From Anaerolineales bacterium UBA6663 (GTDB lineage Bacteria; Chloroflexota; Anaerolineae; Anaerolineales; UBA6663), in contig DKKP01000295.1 of the NCBI GenBank assembly GCA_002455335.1, positions 1 to 29,894 on the forward strand: DNA of 29,894 nucleotides, written 5' to 3'. The translations under genes and the position numbers were made by a program. The number at the start of each line of letters is the position of its first letter. Positions within the stretch are counted from its first letter, which is position 1. Shown here one piece after another: positions 13,683 through 22,170 of this stretch. The notes under the pieces were generated by a model that was given only the letters and a program-made list of their open reading frames with translations, ran no database searches and was not told the origin of the DNA.

Positions 13683-14768
13683 ATGTCCTGGTCCATCAAA
13701 CTCGGCCGGTTCGCCGGGATCGACGTCTTTCTCCACCTGACGTTCCTGCTCCTTGTCGCCTTCATCGGCTACACAAGCTTCGTCAACACAGGCACAGTCG
13801 CAGGCGCGATCGAAGGGGTGTTGTTCATCCTCGCGCTGTTCGGCAGCGTGGTGCTCCACGAGTACGGGCACGCGCTGACGGCCCGCCGCTTCGGCATTCC
13901 AACACGCGATATCACCCTCTACCCGATCGGCGGTGTGGCCCGGCTCGAGCGCATGCCCGAGAAGCCGTGGCAGGAGTTGGCCGTCGCACTGGCCGGCCCG
14001 GCCGTCAACGTGGTTATCGCGTTCGTGCTGTTCTTTGGGTTGCTTGTCACAGGGAATCTCGGCTGGCCAAGCCTCCAGGCCATGGAGAACGGCCCGCTGC
14101 TTCAGCGCCTGATGTACACCAACCTGTCGCTGGCGCTCTTCAACCTGATCCCGGCCTTCCCGATGGATGGTGGTCGCGTGCTGCGCGCCGGGCTGGCCAT
14201 GTACCTGAACTACGCGATGGCGACGCGGATCGCCGCCGGCCTGGGCAAGGCTGTGGCCCTGGTCTTTGGCTTTGTCGGGCTGTTCTCCAACCCGATGCTT
14301 GTGCTGATCGCCGTGTTTGTCTGGTTCGCGGGCGACCAGGAGGCGCAGGCGGTGCAGATGCGCAGCGCGTTGTACGGCATCCCGGTCGGCCGGGCAATGG
14401 TGACCGACTTCCGCACCATCTCACAGTATGACCCGTTGCTGCGTGTCAGCGACCTGCTCATCGTCAGCGAACAGCAGGACTTCCCGGTCGTCGATGACGG
14501 CCAGATGGTCGGCCTGGTCACACGCGACGACCTGATCACGGGGCTTGCGCGGCGCGGCCTCGGTGGGCGAGTGGCCGAGATCATGCGCCGACGGTTCCTG
14601 GCGGCCAACCCCTTCGACCAACTCGAAGCCGTTGTGCCGCGAATGCAAACAGTCGCTGCAGAATCGGTGCCCGTTGTCGAACAGGGACGCGTCATCGGGC
14701 TGCTCACCGCGCACAACATCCGCGAGTACCTGATGATCCAGGAGGCGCTCCGCCACCGGCGCGGCTGA
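13683..14768 (+). CDS. Site-2 protease-type M50 metallopeptidase with CBS domains
   Basis: A 361-residue membrane protein. Hydrophobic segments at about 13-33, 41-58, 98-122, 140-156 and 185-216 carry the zinc motif HEYGH (59-63) and NLIPAFPMDGGRVLRA (154-169, third ligand Asp162). Tandem CBS domains fill 235-350 (DFPVVDDGQMVGLVTRDDL and SVPVVEQGRVIGLLTAHNI). This is the SpoIVFB-like CBS branch (S2P group 3), which cleaves substrates within the membrane and is gated by nucleotide binding to the CBS pair. The substrate, perhaps an anti-sigma factor, is not evident. The ATG at 13683 has GGGAGGT (13671-13677) as ribosome binding site. The divergent neighbour is hsp20, and a strong shared terminator follows. 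Confidence 0.92.
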   Translation: MSWSIKLGRFAGIDVFLHLTFLLLVAFIGYTSFVNTGTVAGAIEGVLFILALFGSVVLHEYGHALTARRFGIPTRDITLYPIGGVARLERMPEKPWQELAVALAGPAVNVVIAFVLFFGLLVTGNLGWPSLQAMENGPLLQRLMYTNLSLALFNLIPAFPMDGGRVLRAGLAMYLNYAMATRIAAGLGKAVALVFGFVGLFSNPMLVLIAVFVWFAGDQEAQAVQMRSALYGIPVGRAMVTDFRTISQYDPLLRVSDLLIVSEQQDFPVVDDGQMVGLVTRDDLITGLARRGLGGRVAEIMRRRFLAANPFDQLEAVVPRMQTVAAESVPVVEQGRVIGLLTAHNIREYLMIQEALRHRRG

Positions 14769-14776
14769 GTTGTCCA

Positions 14777-14838
14777 CTATGACGCGAATCGATCCAGGGC
14801 CGGTATCGCCCGGCCCTGGATCGATTTTCGCGTCATAG
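14777..14838. terminator. Bidirectional terminator, 27-bp hairpin between convergent genes
   Basis: Arm 14777-14803 pairs with 14810-14838 over 27 bp with a 2-nt TT bulge and loop TATCGC. It starts 9 nt after the stop of the M50 protease and lies 16 nt past the stop of the convergent nuclease. It is unusually long for an intrinsic terminator and lacks a T run at either end. Confidence 0.75.
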
Positions 14839-14854
14839 CCACTGGATCCGCGAT

Positions 14855-16153
14855 TCAGTCGCTCTTCTGTCGTAGCCGATCGAGGCGCCTCGCGACAGCT
14901 TCAACTACAGCCGCGCGCTGCCAATCGGGCTTTTGGGCCATGACGATCGCCTGCGCTCGCTCTGCCCAGCGCAATGCCTGCGCCAGGTCTTGAGCCTTCC
15001 ACTCATAATACTTAGACAGCTCGACGCATGGCAGGGCTTCGTCGATCGTAAAGGACGCCCATTGTTCCCAAAGCGGAACGGCTTCGGCGCGTCGACCGGT
15101 GCGTTTGAGCAGGAAGCAGAGCTTCTCAAGCGCCTCGGCCCGATCGTCAAGGTTGAGCCGCCCGGCCAGCGCGCGCCGATATGCCGACTCGGCTTCGAGC
15201 GTGCGCTCATCGGTTTCGTGCCAGCGGGCCAGCCGCAGCCAATCTTCGGGGCTGCGCTCATCGGCCCGCGCCGGATCGAAGACCTCGAGCAGATGCGCCG
15301 ACAACGTCACCATCGAAAGGATATCGATGGCATTGTGATAGATCACACGCCGCATCGCGGTCGGATCGCCATTGCGCAGGAACTCAACGTACATCCAGGG
15401 GATCAGCGCGCCAGGCACGTCGTCGGTTGTTCGCGGGATGCCGAGCACATTGGCCTCGAGCGAACTTAGCGCGCACGACTCGATGCGACCTCGATAGAGC
15501 CAGCGTGCCGGATTGAGAAGATCGAGATGTGGGCGGGCCGCAAACGGCGCGCGCCGTCGGTTGAGCGTGAAGCGGCTCTCGAGCAACGGCACATCGAAGG
15601 CACGGCCGTTGAACGTCACCCAGCCGGCGCGGTCGGCCAGCAGATCCGCGATCGCGGCGAGCGCGGCCGGCTCCTCTGATGGATCGCGCAAGAAGTACTG
15701 ACGCAGCACGAAAGCGTCGTCTTCATAAACGCCGACTCCAATGAGAAAGGCAAGCGTGCCGGCGCCGCCGGCTAGCCCGGTGGTCTCGGTGTCGATGAAG
15801 GCCAGATCCTTCAGCGCGGCGCGCGCCAGAGCAGGCTGGCGAGCCAGGCGGGCAGCGATCTCGGGCGATCGATTGAGCAAATCGCCGAAGGCCACACGGC
15901 CATGGCTCTCGTTGAGCGTGTGGCGTTCCTCGATCAGTTGGTAAGCGCCCTGGGCGTTGCGGGCTTCGCTGCCCGGGAGGATGCGTCCCTCATCGGGGTC
16001 ATAGCTCCGAACGCTGCGCTGCGTGCGGGGGTTGGGCGCCAGACGAATCGGATCGGGCCGATCCCCGGCAGACGCCTCGGCTGGCTTATGAGCCTGAGAT
16101 TTTCGTTGAGGCCTCAGCGCGTTGAGGCGTTTGCGCAGGTCGCTATCGGACAT
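14855..16153 (-). CDS. YprB-type DEDD exonuclease (ribonuclease H-like) with TPR-like C-terminus
   Basis: A 432-residue protein. Residues 1-60 are polar and basic. Residues 110-290 are an RNase H-like exonuclease of the YprB/RNase_H_2 family: LAFIDTETTGL (117-127, Asp121 and Glu123), VTFNGRAFDVPLLESRF (third Asp187) and IYHNAIDILSMV (271-282, fourth Asp277). All four DEDD acidic residues are therefore present. Residues 300-430 are helical repeats resembling TPR (LRLARWHETDERTLEAESAYRRAL). It should cut or trim single-stranded nucleic acid; a DNA-repair role is possible given the neighbourhood, but is not shown. A TAGAAT lies 10 nt before the ATG and there is no ribosome binding site. Confidence 0.85.
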   Translation of the reverse strand: MSDSDLRKRLNALRPQRKSQAHKPAEASAGDRPDPIRLAPNPRTQRSVRSYDPDEGRILPGSEARNAQGAYQLIEERHTLNESHGRVAFGDLLNRSPEIAARLARQPALARAALKDLAFIDTETTGLAGGAGTLAFLIGVGVYEDDAFVLRQYFLRDPSEEPAALAAIADLLADRAGWVTFNGRAFDVPLLESRFTLNRRRAPFAARPHLDLLNPARWLYRGRIESCALSSLEANVLGIPRTTDDVPGALIPWMYVEFLRNGDPTAMRRVIYHNAIDILSMVTLSAHLLEVFDPARADERSPEDWLRLARWHETDERTLEAESAYRRALAGRLNLDDRAEALEKLCFLLKRTGRRAEAVPLWEQWASFTIDEALPCVELSKYYEWKAQDLAQALRWAERAQAIVMAQKPDWQRAAVVEAVARRLDRLRQKSD

Positions 16154-16163
16154 CTAGGCGGGG

Positions 16164-16169
16164 ATTCTA
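16164..16169 (-). promoter_or_regulatory. -10 element TAGAAT for the YprB-type nuclease
   Basis: TAGAAT (16169 to 16164, minus strand) ends 10 nt before the ATG at 16153, leaving no room for a normal leader and no ribosome binding site. The same arrangement occurs at 2759, 8987, 11536 and 11553. Confidence 0.45.
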
Positions 16170-16237
16170 GCACGTTCGTTCGCACCTTTTCGAAAGGCCT
16201 CTTCTCTGTGTGCTTGGGCAAGATGTAGGCAAGCCGA

Positions 16238-17647
16238 TCAGGCCCCGGCCGGTGCGACGCGGCCCGACTCCTTGATCGCGCGCTCGACGTTGACCCAGAA
16301 CGTCAGGAGCATGAAGCCGACGACAAAGAACAGGATCAGCGACAGGATCGCCAGACGAAGGTTCCCGAATAGATCATTGACCAACCCGAAGAGCAGCGGC
16401 CCGATCCACGACGTGCCGCGCTCGCTGACCTCGTAGATCGAGAAGAACTCGGCCTCTTTCCCGGGTGGGATCATGCGCGCGAAGAGGCTGCGGCTGATCG
16501 CCTGGCTACCGCCCATCACAAGCGCGATCGCGGCGCCAAGCAGCCAGAATTCGAACTCACGACGCGGCATCAAGCCAAAGACCAGCTCGTCGCCATTCAG
16601 GCCGAAGTACGCGTAGGTCACCACACCTGCCCAGATCACCAGGCTGATCGCCAGAATGTTGCGCGCCCCGAAACGCGCCGCCAGTCTTCCGAAACCCAGC
16701 GCGCCGAGAAAAGCCACGAACTGGATCATCAGGATGACCTGGATCAACGAGCCTTGTTCGATGCCCAGCCCGCCGCGAATGATCGGCGCCGCTGCAAAAC
16801 TGGCCGCAGCGCTGATCACGGTCTGGATTCCGTCGTTGAAAATCAGATACGCAAGCAGAAAGCGCAAGGTGTGCGGAAAGCGCCCGGCCTCGCGAAAGGT
16901 CTGCGCGAGTTGTTTGAAGCCGATCGTGAGATAAGTCTCGCCGGCGGGGAGCGCGCGTACGGCGCTACGCGAGCGCAGACGCGCCCAGGTGATGAACGAG
17001 AAGCCAAACCACCACACACCCGCCGAAGCGAGGTTGACCCGCACGGCCATCGTCCCCGAGAGCCCAATTGAATCGCGCAGCTGGTACAGGATCAGGTTGG
17101 CGAGCAGCAGCAGACCGCCGCCAAGGTAGCCTATCGCCCAACCAAACGAAGAGACCCGATCTTGCTGATCGTTGCTGGCGATATCGGGCAAGAAGGCGTT
17201 ATAGAACACCATCGCCGCGCCGAAAGACAAATTGGTGATCACATACAGCAAAGCGCCAAGCCACCAGAGATCGCCCTGCACAAACCAGAGCGCCATCGTC
17301 GCAACAGCACCGATCGTAGCGAAGACCTGCAACATGCGCTTGCGCAGGTGCGAGTAATCGGCGATCGCGCCGAGGATCGGAAGGAAGAAGACTTGCAACC
17401 CGACGGACAGCGACGTCGAATAGACGAACACCGACTCGGGTTGCACAGCCCATCCCAGAACGTTGAGCGTCCCGGTTCCGGCCGCAGCTGCGGCGTCGGC
17501 TGCGAGGCTGGCGAGATAGGGCCCAAGAAACACAGCGATAACTGTCGTGCTGAAGGCGCTGTTGGCCCAGTCGTACATGGCCCAGCCAAAGATCTCACGT
17601 CGATCGTTGATCAATGCGGGCTTCGAATCGTTCACTTTTGAGGTCAT
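16238..17647 (-). CDS. UMF1-type MFS transporter (Atg22-like)
   Basis: A 469-residue membrane protein with about 12 hydrophobic helices. The N-terminal EIFGWAMYDWANSAFSTTVI (19-38) is the signature of the UMF1/Atg22-like branch of the major facilitator superfamily, and LPILGAIADYSHLRKRML is the MFS loop 2-3 motif. MGGSQAISRSLFARMIPPGKEAEFF in the C-terminal half also fits. Yeast Atg22 exports amino acids from the vacuole; bacterial substrates are unknown, so only a transporter role is claimed. The gene lies 75 nt downstream of mutY and 84 nt upstream of the nuclease gene on the same strand. Confidence 0.88.
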   Translation of the reverse strand: MTSKVNDSKPALINDRREIFGWAMYDWANSAFSTTVIAVFLGPYLASLAADAAAAAGTGTLNVLGWAVQPESVFVYSTSLSVGLQVFFLPILGAIADYSHLRKRMLQVFATIGAVATMALWFVQGDLWWLGALLYVITNLSFGAAMVFYNAFLPDIASNDQQDRVSSFGWAIGYLGGGLLLLANLILYQLRDSIGLSGTMAVRVNLASAGVWWFGFSFITWARLRSRSAVRALPAGETYLTIGFKQLAQTFREAGRFPHTLRFLLAYLIFNDGIQTVISAAASFAAAPIIRGGLGIEQGSLIQVILMIQFVAFLGALGFGRLAARFGARNILAISLVIWAGVVTYAYFGLNGDELVFGLMPRREFEFWLLGAAIALVMGGSQAISRSLFARMIPPGKEAEFFSIYEVSERGTSWIGPLLFGLVNDLFGNLRLAILSLILFFVVGFMLLTFWVNVERAIKESGRVAPAGA

Positions 17648-17722
17648 GATGATGAATACCGACAGGCGTTGGGACGTATGATACCCGGCTTCCGGTATTT
17701 CCCTTGAGTGCGTTTGTGAATC

Positions 17723-18856
17723 TCAGGGGTTTGTATTTGGTTGTTCTGGGTGCAGCCGACTCAACATATTGGCGATCCGGCGGTCAAGTCGGCTCATGGG
17801 CACCGCCGCGAGTTGCGCCGGGTTCACCCACACGGCGCCACCGACAGGAATTTCGCCAGTCTGGCCCGGCACAAAGAGCCAAGCCTGCGCGCTGATTTTG
17901 AAATGCGTGTACGTGTGCGAGAACTCGCCGAGCAGGTCCGGGGGCTGCCTCAACACGGGTCCACAACGCGCCTCGAGCAAGTCGCGTAGCTCAACGATCC
18001 GGGCCGGGTTGGCCTCACCCACGTATTCAATGAAGGGAAACGCCCAAAGCCCTCCGAGCAAACGCGTCTGGCGTTTTTCGATGAGCACACGTTCGGAGTC
18101 GGCGACCACGCCGATCAAGGCCTTGCGTGTCGCGACGGGCTTCCGCCGGGTGGATCGAGGAAGACTCTCCTGCGCCCGCGTCCGGTAGGCAAGGCAAGAT
18201 GTGCGAACCGGGCAAGCCTCGCAGCGCGGCCGTCTTGGCGTGCAGAGCGTGGCCCCGAGATCCATCACAGCCTGATTGTGGTCCCCGGCGCGTCCCTGTG
18301 GAACGAGCCGATCGGCCAGAGCCTGAAGCTCCTGTACCCCGCCCGTAGATTTGACATCCCCTTCATATAAGAAGAGCCGCGCCAGCACACGCTTGACATT
18401 GCCATCGACCACAGCCGCATCAGCACCAAACGCAATCGAGGCGATAGCCGCTGCCGTGTAGGGCCCGATCCCAGGAAGCGCCCTGAGCCCCTCAATCGAT
18501 GCGGGAAGAATGCCGTCGTGTTTCTGCACCACCACCTGTGCAGCGCGCTGCAGGTTGCGAGCGCGGCTGTAGTATCCAAGGCCTTCCCATAGTTGAAGAA
18601 CCTCGTCAATCGGCGCCAGCGCCAGCGTCGTGACATCAGGAAATGCCTTCATCCAGCGCAAATAGTACGGCTGGACGGTGTCTACCTGCGTCTGTTGAAG
18701 CATGATCTCGGAGACCCAGATCGCATATGGGTCGCGCGTTCGCCTCCAGGGGAGATCGCGAGCGTTTTGGGCATACCAGACCGACAGACGACGCGCAATC
18801 GCCCGCAGTCGGCGTTGAGGGATCACCACGGCGAAGTCGGTCTCAGCGCGCACCAT
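17723..18856 (-). CDS. mutY: A/G-specific adenine DNA glycosylase
   Basis: A 377-residue enzyme with all MutY parts. DLPWRRTRDPYAIWVSEIML (34-53) holds the catalytic Glu50. Helix-hairpin-helix LPGIGPYTAAAIASIAFG (127-144) is followed by VVDGNVKRV with the catalytic Asp151. A [4Fe-4S] cluster is bound by Cys205-X6-Cys212-X2-Cys215-X5-Cys221. A C-terminal NUDIX-like domain (about 235-365, ALIGVVADSERVLIEKR, LLGGLWAFP, FSHTYTHFKI) recognises 8-oxoG. It removes adenine mispaired with 8-oxoguanine. Its upstream region contains two perfect DnaA boxes and is shared with dnaA. Confidence 0.96.
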   Translation of the reverse strand: MVRAETDFAVVIPQRRLRAIARRLSVWYAQNARDLPWRRTRDPYAIWVSEIMLQQTQVDTVQPYYLRWMKAFPDVTTLALAPIDEVLQLWEGLGYYSRARNLQRAAQVVVQKHDGILPASIEGLRALPGIGPYTAAAIASIAFGADAAVVDGNVKRVLARLFLYEGDVKSTGGVQELQALADRLVPQGRAGDHNQAVMDLGATLCTPRRPRCEACPVRTSCLAYRTRAQESLPRSTRRKPVATRKALIGVVADSERVLIEKRQTRLLGGLWAFPFIEYVGEANPARIVELRDLLEARCGPVLRQPPDLLGEFSHTYTHFKISAQAWLFVPGQTGEIPVGGAVWVNPAQLAAVPMSRLDRRIANMLSRLHPEQPNTNP

Positions 18857-18884
18857 GGTCTACGCGTCCTCTGTGTTTTGGGGC

Positions 18885-18947
18885 TGTGGATAACCCGTCG
18901 ATATCTGTGGATAACCGGGCATAGATCGGGTTGCTACCTGTGGAAAG
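18885..18947. promoter_or_regulatory. Cluster of DnaA boxes upstream of mutY
   Basis: TGTGGATAA, the complement of the consensus TTATCCACA, is perfect at 18885-18893 and 18906-18914, 21 bp apart (two helical turns), and a weaker TGTGGAAAG lies at 18939-18947. All have the same orientation. They lie 29-91 bp upstream of the mutY start. Confidence 0.8.
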
Positions 18948-19294
18948 AATCGCCTGTTCGTGGGATAAAGCTCGTCCGTTTGATGCTCGCGCACGCCGTC
19001 GGCGACTCACCTGGTGGATTCATTTTGAAACAACGTGGAATCGCATCTTCGATGAGCGCCAAGGGGCACGAATCCCTCTTCAAAAGCGATTCAAACCTTT
19101 CTCGAAAATGGATAGGCCATCGCTAGCACATTAATTCTCCGCCATATACGCGACTGGCGAAAAGAGCTGACACGCATTTGGGGCCGAGTGGGGCATCCTC
19201 CTACGGGATGCGCTTGATCGAGCGCCAAGCTTAAGCGCGCTTGACCGAACTCTTAAAGAAAGGGAATCTTTTACAGAGTCAGCGAACGAGCGTA

Positions 19295-19323
19295 TTGTAT
19301 CGCCCTACCGGGTTTGCTAGAAT
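19295..19323 (+). promoter_or_regulatory. dnaA: dnaA promoter
   Basis: TTGTAT (19295-19300) and TAGAAT (19318-19323) are 17 bp apart. Transcription should start near 19330 and give a leader of about 170 nt. Confidence 0.6.
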
Positions 19324-19351
19324 CCGCGAGCTTAAGGGCAGACGCAGCAAG

Positions 19352-19360
19352 TTATCCCCA
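19352..19360 (+). promoter_or_regulatory. DnaA-box-like site in the dnaA leader
   Basis: TTATCCCCA differs from the DnaA consensus TTATCCACA at one base. It lies about 20 bp downstream of the predicted start of the dnaA transcript, where bound DnaA could limit its own synthesis. Confidence 0.5.
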
Positions 19361-19499
19361 ACGCTGTTCGCCCAGTACGCACATAACTTACAACAGAAGA
19401 GTCTGACGCGACCGGAGAAATCCTGCCTCTCCTCAACGCCCCACTCAGCGGAACGGAAGCTGTTGCGTGGGTGCTTGAGCGTCAGTGGACGGAGTGATC

Positions 19500-20852
19500 A
19501 TGCAGTCCGAACAACTTTGGCAGGCCGTGCTCGGCCAAATACAGATGGAACTGCCGCGGGCCACATTCGATACGTGGCTGCGGAATACGTCGTTGGTCGC
19601 CCAGGAAGATGGCGCATACATCGTCGGCGCACCGACGGCCTACGCGCGCGACTGGCTCGATCACCGAATGAAAGGCGCAATCAAGCGCACCATCACAGGC
19701 ATCACAGGCAGCAGCTCCATTGACGTCCGTTTCGTGGTTTGGAACCCGACGGCCGTCGAGGCCACGAGCACGGAGAGCGTCTCGTCGCTGAATGTCGATT
19801 CCCCGGCCGAGCTCGCAACAAACAGCAAGCTCAACCCGAAATACTCGTTCCAGAACTTCGTAGTCGGCCCCAGCAATCGTCTAGCGCATGCGGCCTGCGT
19901 GGCGGCCTCGGAGAACCCGGCGCGCGCTTACAACCCGGTGTTCCTCTATGGCGGCGTCGGGCTCGGCAAGACGCACCTGCTGCTGGCGATCGGCAATGCC
20001 TGTCTGCAGCGCGGGCTGACCGTCACGTATGTCTCGTCTGAAGAATTCACAAACGACCTGATCAACTCGATCCGCACGCATACGACTGCGGCGTTCCGTG
20101 AGCGCTATCGCAGCGTCGATGTGCTCCTGATCGACGACATCCAGTTCATCGCAGGCAAGGAGTCGACGCAGGACGAGTTCTTTCATACCTTCAACGCGCT
20201 GCACTCGCAAGACAAGCAGCTTGTGATCTCGTCCGACAGGCCTCCAAAGGCGATGGTCACGCTCGAAGAGCGCTTGCGTTCGCGGTTCGAATGGGGCCTG
20301 ACCGTCGATATCCAACCGCCGGATCTCGAGACACGCCAGGCGATCTTGCGTGCCAAGGCCGAGCGATCGCGGCGCCAGGTGGATAGCGCCGTCATTGAGT
20401 TGATTGCGCGCCGCGTACAGAGCAACATCCGCGAGCTCGAGGGCGCGTTGGTGCGTGTGCTGGCCTATGCCGATCTCACGAATCAGCCCCTGACCGTTGA
20501 CCTTGCCGGCACCGCGATCGCCGATCTGCTGCCCCGGCGGCGCACGCTGACTGCGAATCAGATCATCTCCACAGTGGCGGATTACTATCGCTCGTCGCCG
20601 CAGCAGTTGATGGGGCCGGATCGATCCAGAGAAACGGCCTGGGCGCGCCAGGTTGCGATGTACTTGATCCGCGAAGAGTCGGAAGCCTCGCTCCCGGCCA
20701 TCGGCGATGCCCTGGGTGGGCGCGACCACACGACCATCATGTATGGATGCAAGAAGGTCGCGGATCTTGTGGAGCGCGATGACAGCGCGCGGCGCCAGGT
20801 CTTGGCCATCCGCGAGCGTCTGTACGGACAACCGGCTGTCCCGACCGTCTGA
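19500..20852 (+). CDS. dnaA: Chromosomal replication initiator protein DnaA
   Basis: A 450-residue protein with the four DnaA domains. Domain I (1-80) contains LPRATFDTWLRNTSLV. Domain II (80-110) is short and variable. Domain III (112-335), the AAA+ ATPase, has Walker A GGVGLGKTH (151-159), Walker B LLIDDIQFIAG (209-219), sensor I VISSDRPP and the Arg-finger region LRSRFEWGL. Domain IV (345-450) has the DNA-binding signature GGRDHTTIMYGCKKV (406-420). It binds the origin and opens it for replication. The ATG at 19500 is chosen because GGAG (19491-19494) lies 5 nt upstream; the in-frame GTG at 19485 lacks one. dnaN, recF, gyrB or rpmH do not neighbour it. Confidence 0.98.
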   Translation: MQSEQLWQAVLGQIQMELPRATFDTWLRNTSLVAQEDGAYIVGAPTAYARDWLDHRMKGAIKRTITGITGSSSIDVRFVVWNPTAVEATSTESVSSLNVDSPAELATNSKLNPKYSFQNFVVGPSNRLAHAACVAASENPARAYNPVFLYGGVGLGKTHLLLAIGNACLQRGLTVTYVSSEEFTNDLINSIRTHTTAAFRERYRSVDVLLIDDIQFIAGKESTQDEFFHTFNALHSQDKQLVISSDRPPKAMVTLEERLRSRFEWGLTVDIQPPDLETRQAILRAKAERSRRQVDSAVIELIARRVQSNIRELEGALVRVLAYADLTNQPLTVDLAGTAIADLLPRRRTLTANQIISTVADYYRSSPQQLMGPDRSRETAWARQVAMYLIREESEASLPAIGDALGGRDHTTIMYGCKKVADLVERDDSARRQVLAIRERLYGQPAVPTV

Positions 20853-20932
20853 TCGGAGGTTCCAGGGGCACCCATTTTTGACCCCTGTCCTTTCCCCAAC
20901 GCTCTCGCACCGATGACAAGGACAGAGAGCGC

Positions 20933-20963
20933 ACGGCCCCGCCTGAGCGGGGCCGTTTCGTTT
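20933..20963 (+). terminator. dnaA terminator
   Basis: ACGGCCCCGC (20933-20942) and GCGGGGCCGT (20947-20956) form a perfect 10-bp stem with loop CTGA, followed by TTCGTTT. It lies about 80 nt after the dnaA stop. A second weaker stem CAGGGG/CCCCTG precedes it around 20865-20887. Confidence 0.8.
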
Positions 20964-21526
20964 CCGGCGCCGTAAAAATGCTTCGCGCCCCTTCCCCGGG
21001 AATTCCAGAATCGTGTCGAATATGATCGACCCAGTCTTCATTCACCACCCATATCTGGCGGGTCCGGTGCGGCGTCTGGAAGGCCCGGTTTTCACTGGGC
21101 TTTGGGCCGAACGTTAAATTTTCTTGTCTTACCTGTGGATAAAGGGGTGGAAAACTGTGGAGAAGGACTCCTGATTGGGGAAAACCCCCGGATTTGCTTA
21201 TGGGGACTTAACGCGCCTGGACAGAAACGACACCCCATATATGGGAAGCCCTGTTATGAAAATTCCGTATATTCGAAACGGGCACGATTCCTGCATTTGG
21301 GTCAGTCGACCTGCTCCACACCCTCCACAATCGATCCCGATGAGGGCTGTGCAGGGTGGACGTTGAGTCTCTGACCATATCTGGGGTGCGTGCGACGGCG
21401 CAGCCCCAGGAATCGGGTGCACAACGCAGCGGCAGACCTGTGTCCACATTTCCACAGACACTACTACGACGACTGAATCTACTTAACTCTGTTGGGGAAG
21501 ACTCTTCTTGTACACGCACCGTCCAG
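20964..21526. other. Gene-free region after dnaA, candidate replication origin
   Basis: No supported gene lies between the dnaA terminator and the minus-strand gene ending at 21527. The stretch contains the phased DnaA-box array 21134-21164, further weak boxes at 21312, 21321, 21440 (GTGTCCACA) and 21448 (ATTTCCACA), the palindrome CCCATATATGGG (21234-21245) and a locally AT-rich segment around 21250-21280. AT-rich DNA plus DnaA boxes beside dnaA is the classic oriC arrangement. The 90-codon open frame at 21102-21374 has no ribosome binding site and no codon bias. Confidence 0.55.
21134..21164. promoter_or_regulatory. Helically phased array of three DnaA boxes
   Basis: Same-orientation boxes TGTGGATAA (21134-21142, perfect), GGTGGAAAA (21146-21154, weak) and TGTGGAGAA (21156-21164, one mismatch) start at intervals of 12 and 10 bp, about one helical turn each, so bound DnaA protomers would line up on one face. 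Confidence 0.65.
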
Positions 21527-22147
21527 CTAGCGACGCTTTCGAGACCCCGTGATCTCCTGAGCCAGAGTGAGCGCCGATCCTGAACCTCGCCGGCGGGCAG
21601 CATGCGCTTCGCGGCCGGCCTCGATCTGACGATTGAGCGCCATCCAATCCCCAACCAGGAACTGTAGCCCATCACCCGCAGACGGAAAGGCATGCCAGTC
21701 GAGAACCCAGCGCAGCCAGGCGCGTGGCAGAGGCAGTCCCTTGAGTTCGAGGATCACCACGGGCATGCCGCGAAAGCGCGTGATCAGATCCTCGCGCAGG
21801 CCACCGACGCCAGTCGGGTCGAACGAGCCGGTGCGCACATTGACGATCCGTGGGTAGCCGATCGCCAGGCGATAGAACGGCACGCTGACGATCACGTTTT
21901 TCGGGGTTGCCTCGATATAGCACATCAAGGGCAGTGCGAACGTCGCCAGGAAGAGGAACAGCGCCAGCAGGGCCAGTCCGGCCCAGACGACTGGCGAGAC
22001 CCACCAGTTCCCGGCGAGGATCAGGTTCCCTCCGAAGAGCGCCAACGCGCCGGCGCCAAGCGAAATCCAGAACGCGGGCCAGCGCCACATCTCGATCCGT
22101 TTTCGGTTGAGCAACAGAGGATGCCGATGCGGAGACGTCATGGCCAT
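21527..22147 (-). CDS. Membrane protein with possible PH-like domain, unknown function
   Basis: About 206 residues from the ATG at 22147 (22141, two codons on, is equally possible; a TTG at 22171 would overlap the upstream terminator). After a basic N-terminus (HRHPLLLNRKRIEMWRW), two hydrophobic segments follow, WPAFWISLGAGALALFGGNL and about 25 residues around VVWAGLALLALFLFLATFAL. The rest (85-175) alternates like a beta-domain (NVIVSVPFYRLAIGYPRIVNV), reminiscent of bacterial PH domains behind a helix pair, as in the protein at 9877. A basic tail ends it. The family is not securely recognised. It is the first gene beyond the putative origin. Confidence 0.6.
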   Translation of the reverse strand: MAMTSPHRHPLLLNRKRIEMWRWPAFWISLGAGALALFGGNLILAGNWWVSPVVWAGLALLALFLFLATFALPLMCYIEATPKNVIVSVPFYRLAIGYPRIVNVRTGSFDPTGVGGLREDLITRFRGMPVVILELKGLPLPRAWLRWVLDWHAFPSAGDGLQFLVGDWMALNRQIEAGREAHAARRRGSGSALTLAQEITGSRKRR

Positions 22148-22170
22148 CGAAGAGCAAGAGCCGTGCCGCA

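Larger units (their letters stand above)
18857..19499. other. 643-nt gene-free region between mutY and dnaA
   Basis: No convincing gene is present. It holds DnaA boxes near mutY (18885-18947), palindromic stretches around 19193-19248 (GCATCC/GGATGC hairpin at 19193-19211, AAGCGCGCTT at 19233-19242), a good dnaA promoter at 19295-19323 and one degenerate DnaA box at 19352. Small open frames here have no ribosome binding site and no codon bias. The region may be part of the replication origin or a regulatory region for dnaA. Confidence 0.55.

Noticed and set aside
18931..19134. Short open frames between mutY and dnaA
   Set aside because: Overlapping frames without ribosome binding site or codon preference; better explained as regulatory or origin sequence.
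19881..21041. 386-codon open frame on the minus strand
   Set aside because: Antisense to dnaA and running through the dnaA terminator; Arg/Asp-rich shadow translation.
21102..21374. 90-codon open frame in the gene-free region after dnaA
   Set aside because: No ribosome binding site, no codon bias, and it covers the DnaA-box array. More likely origin DNA.
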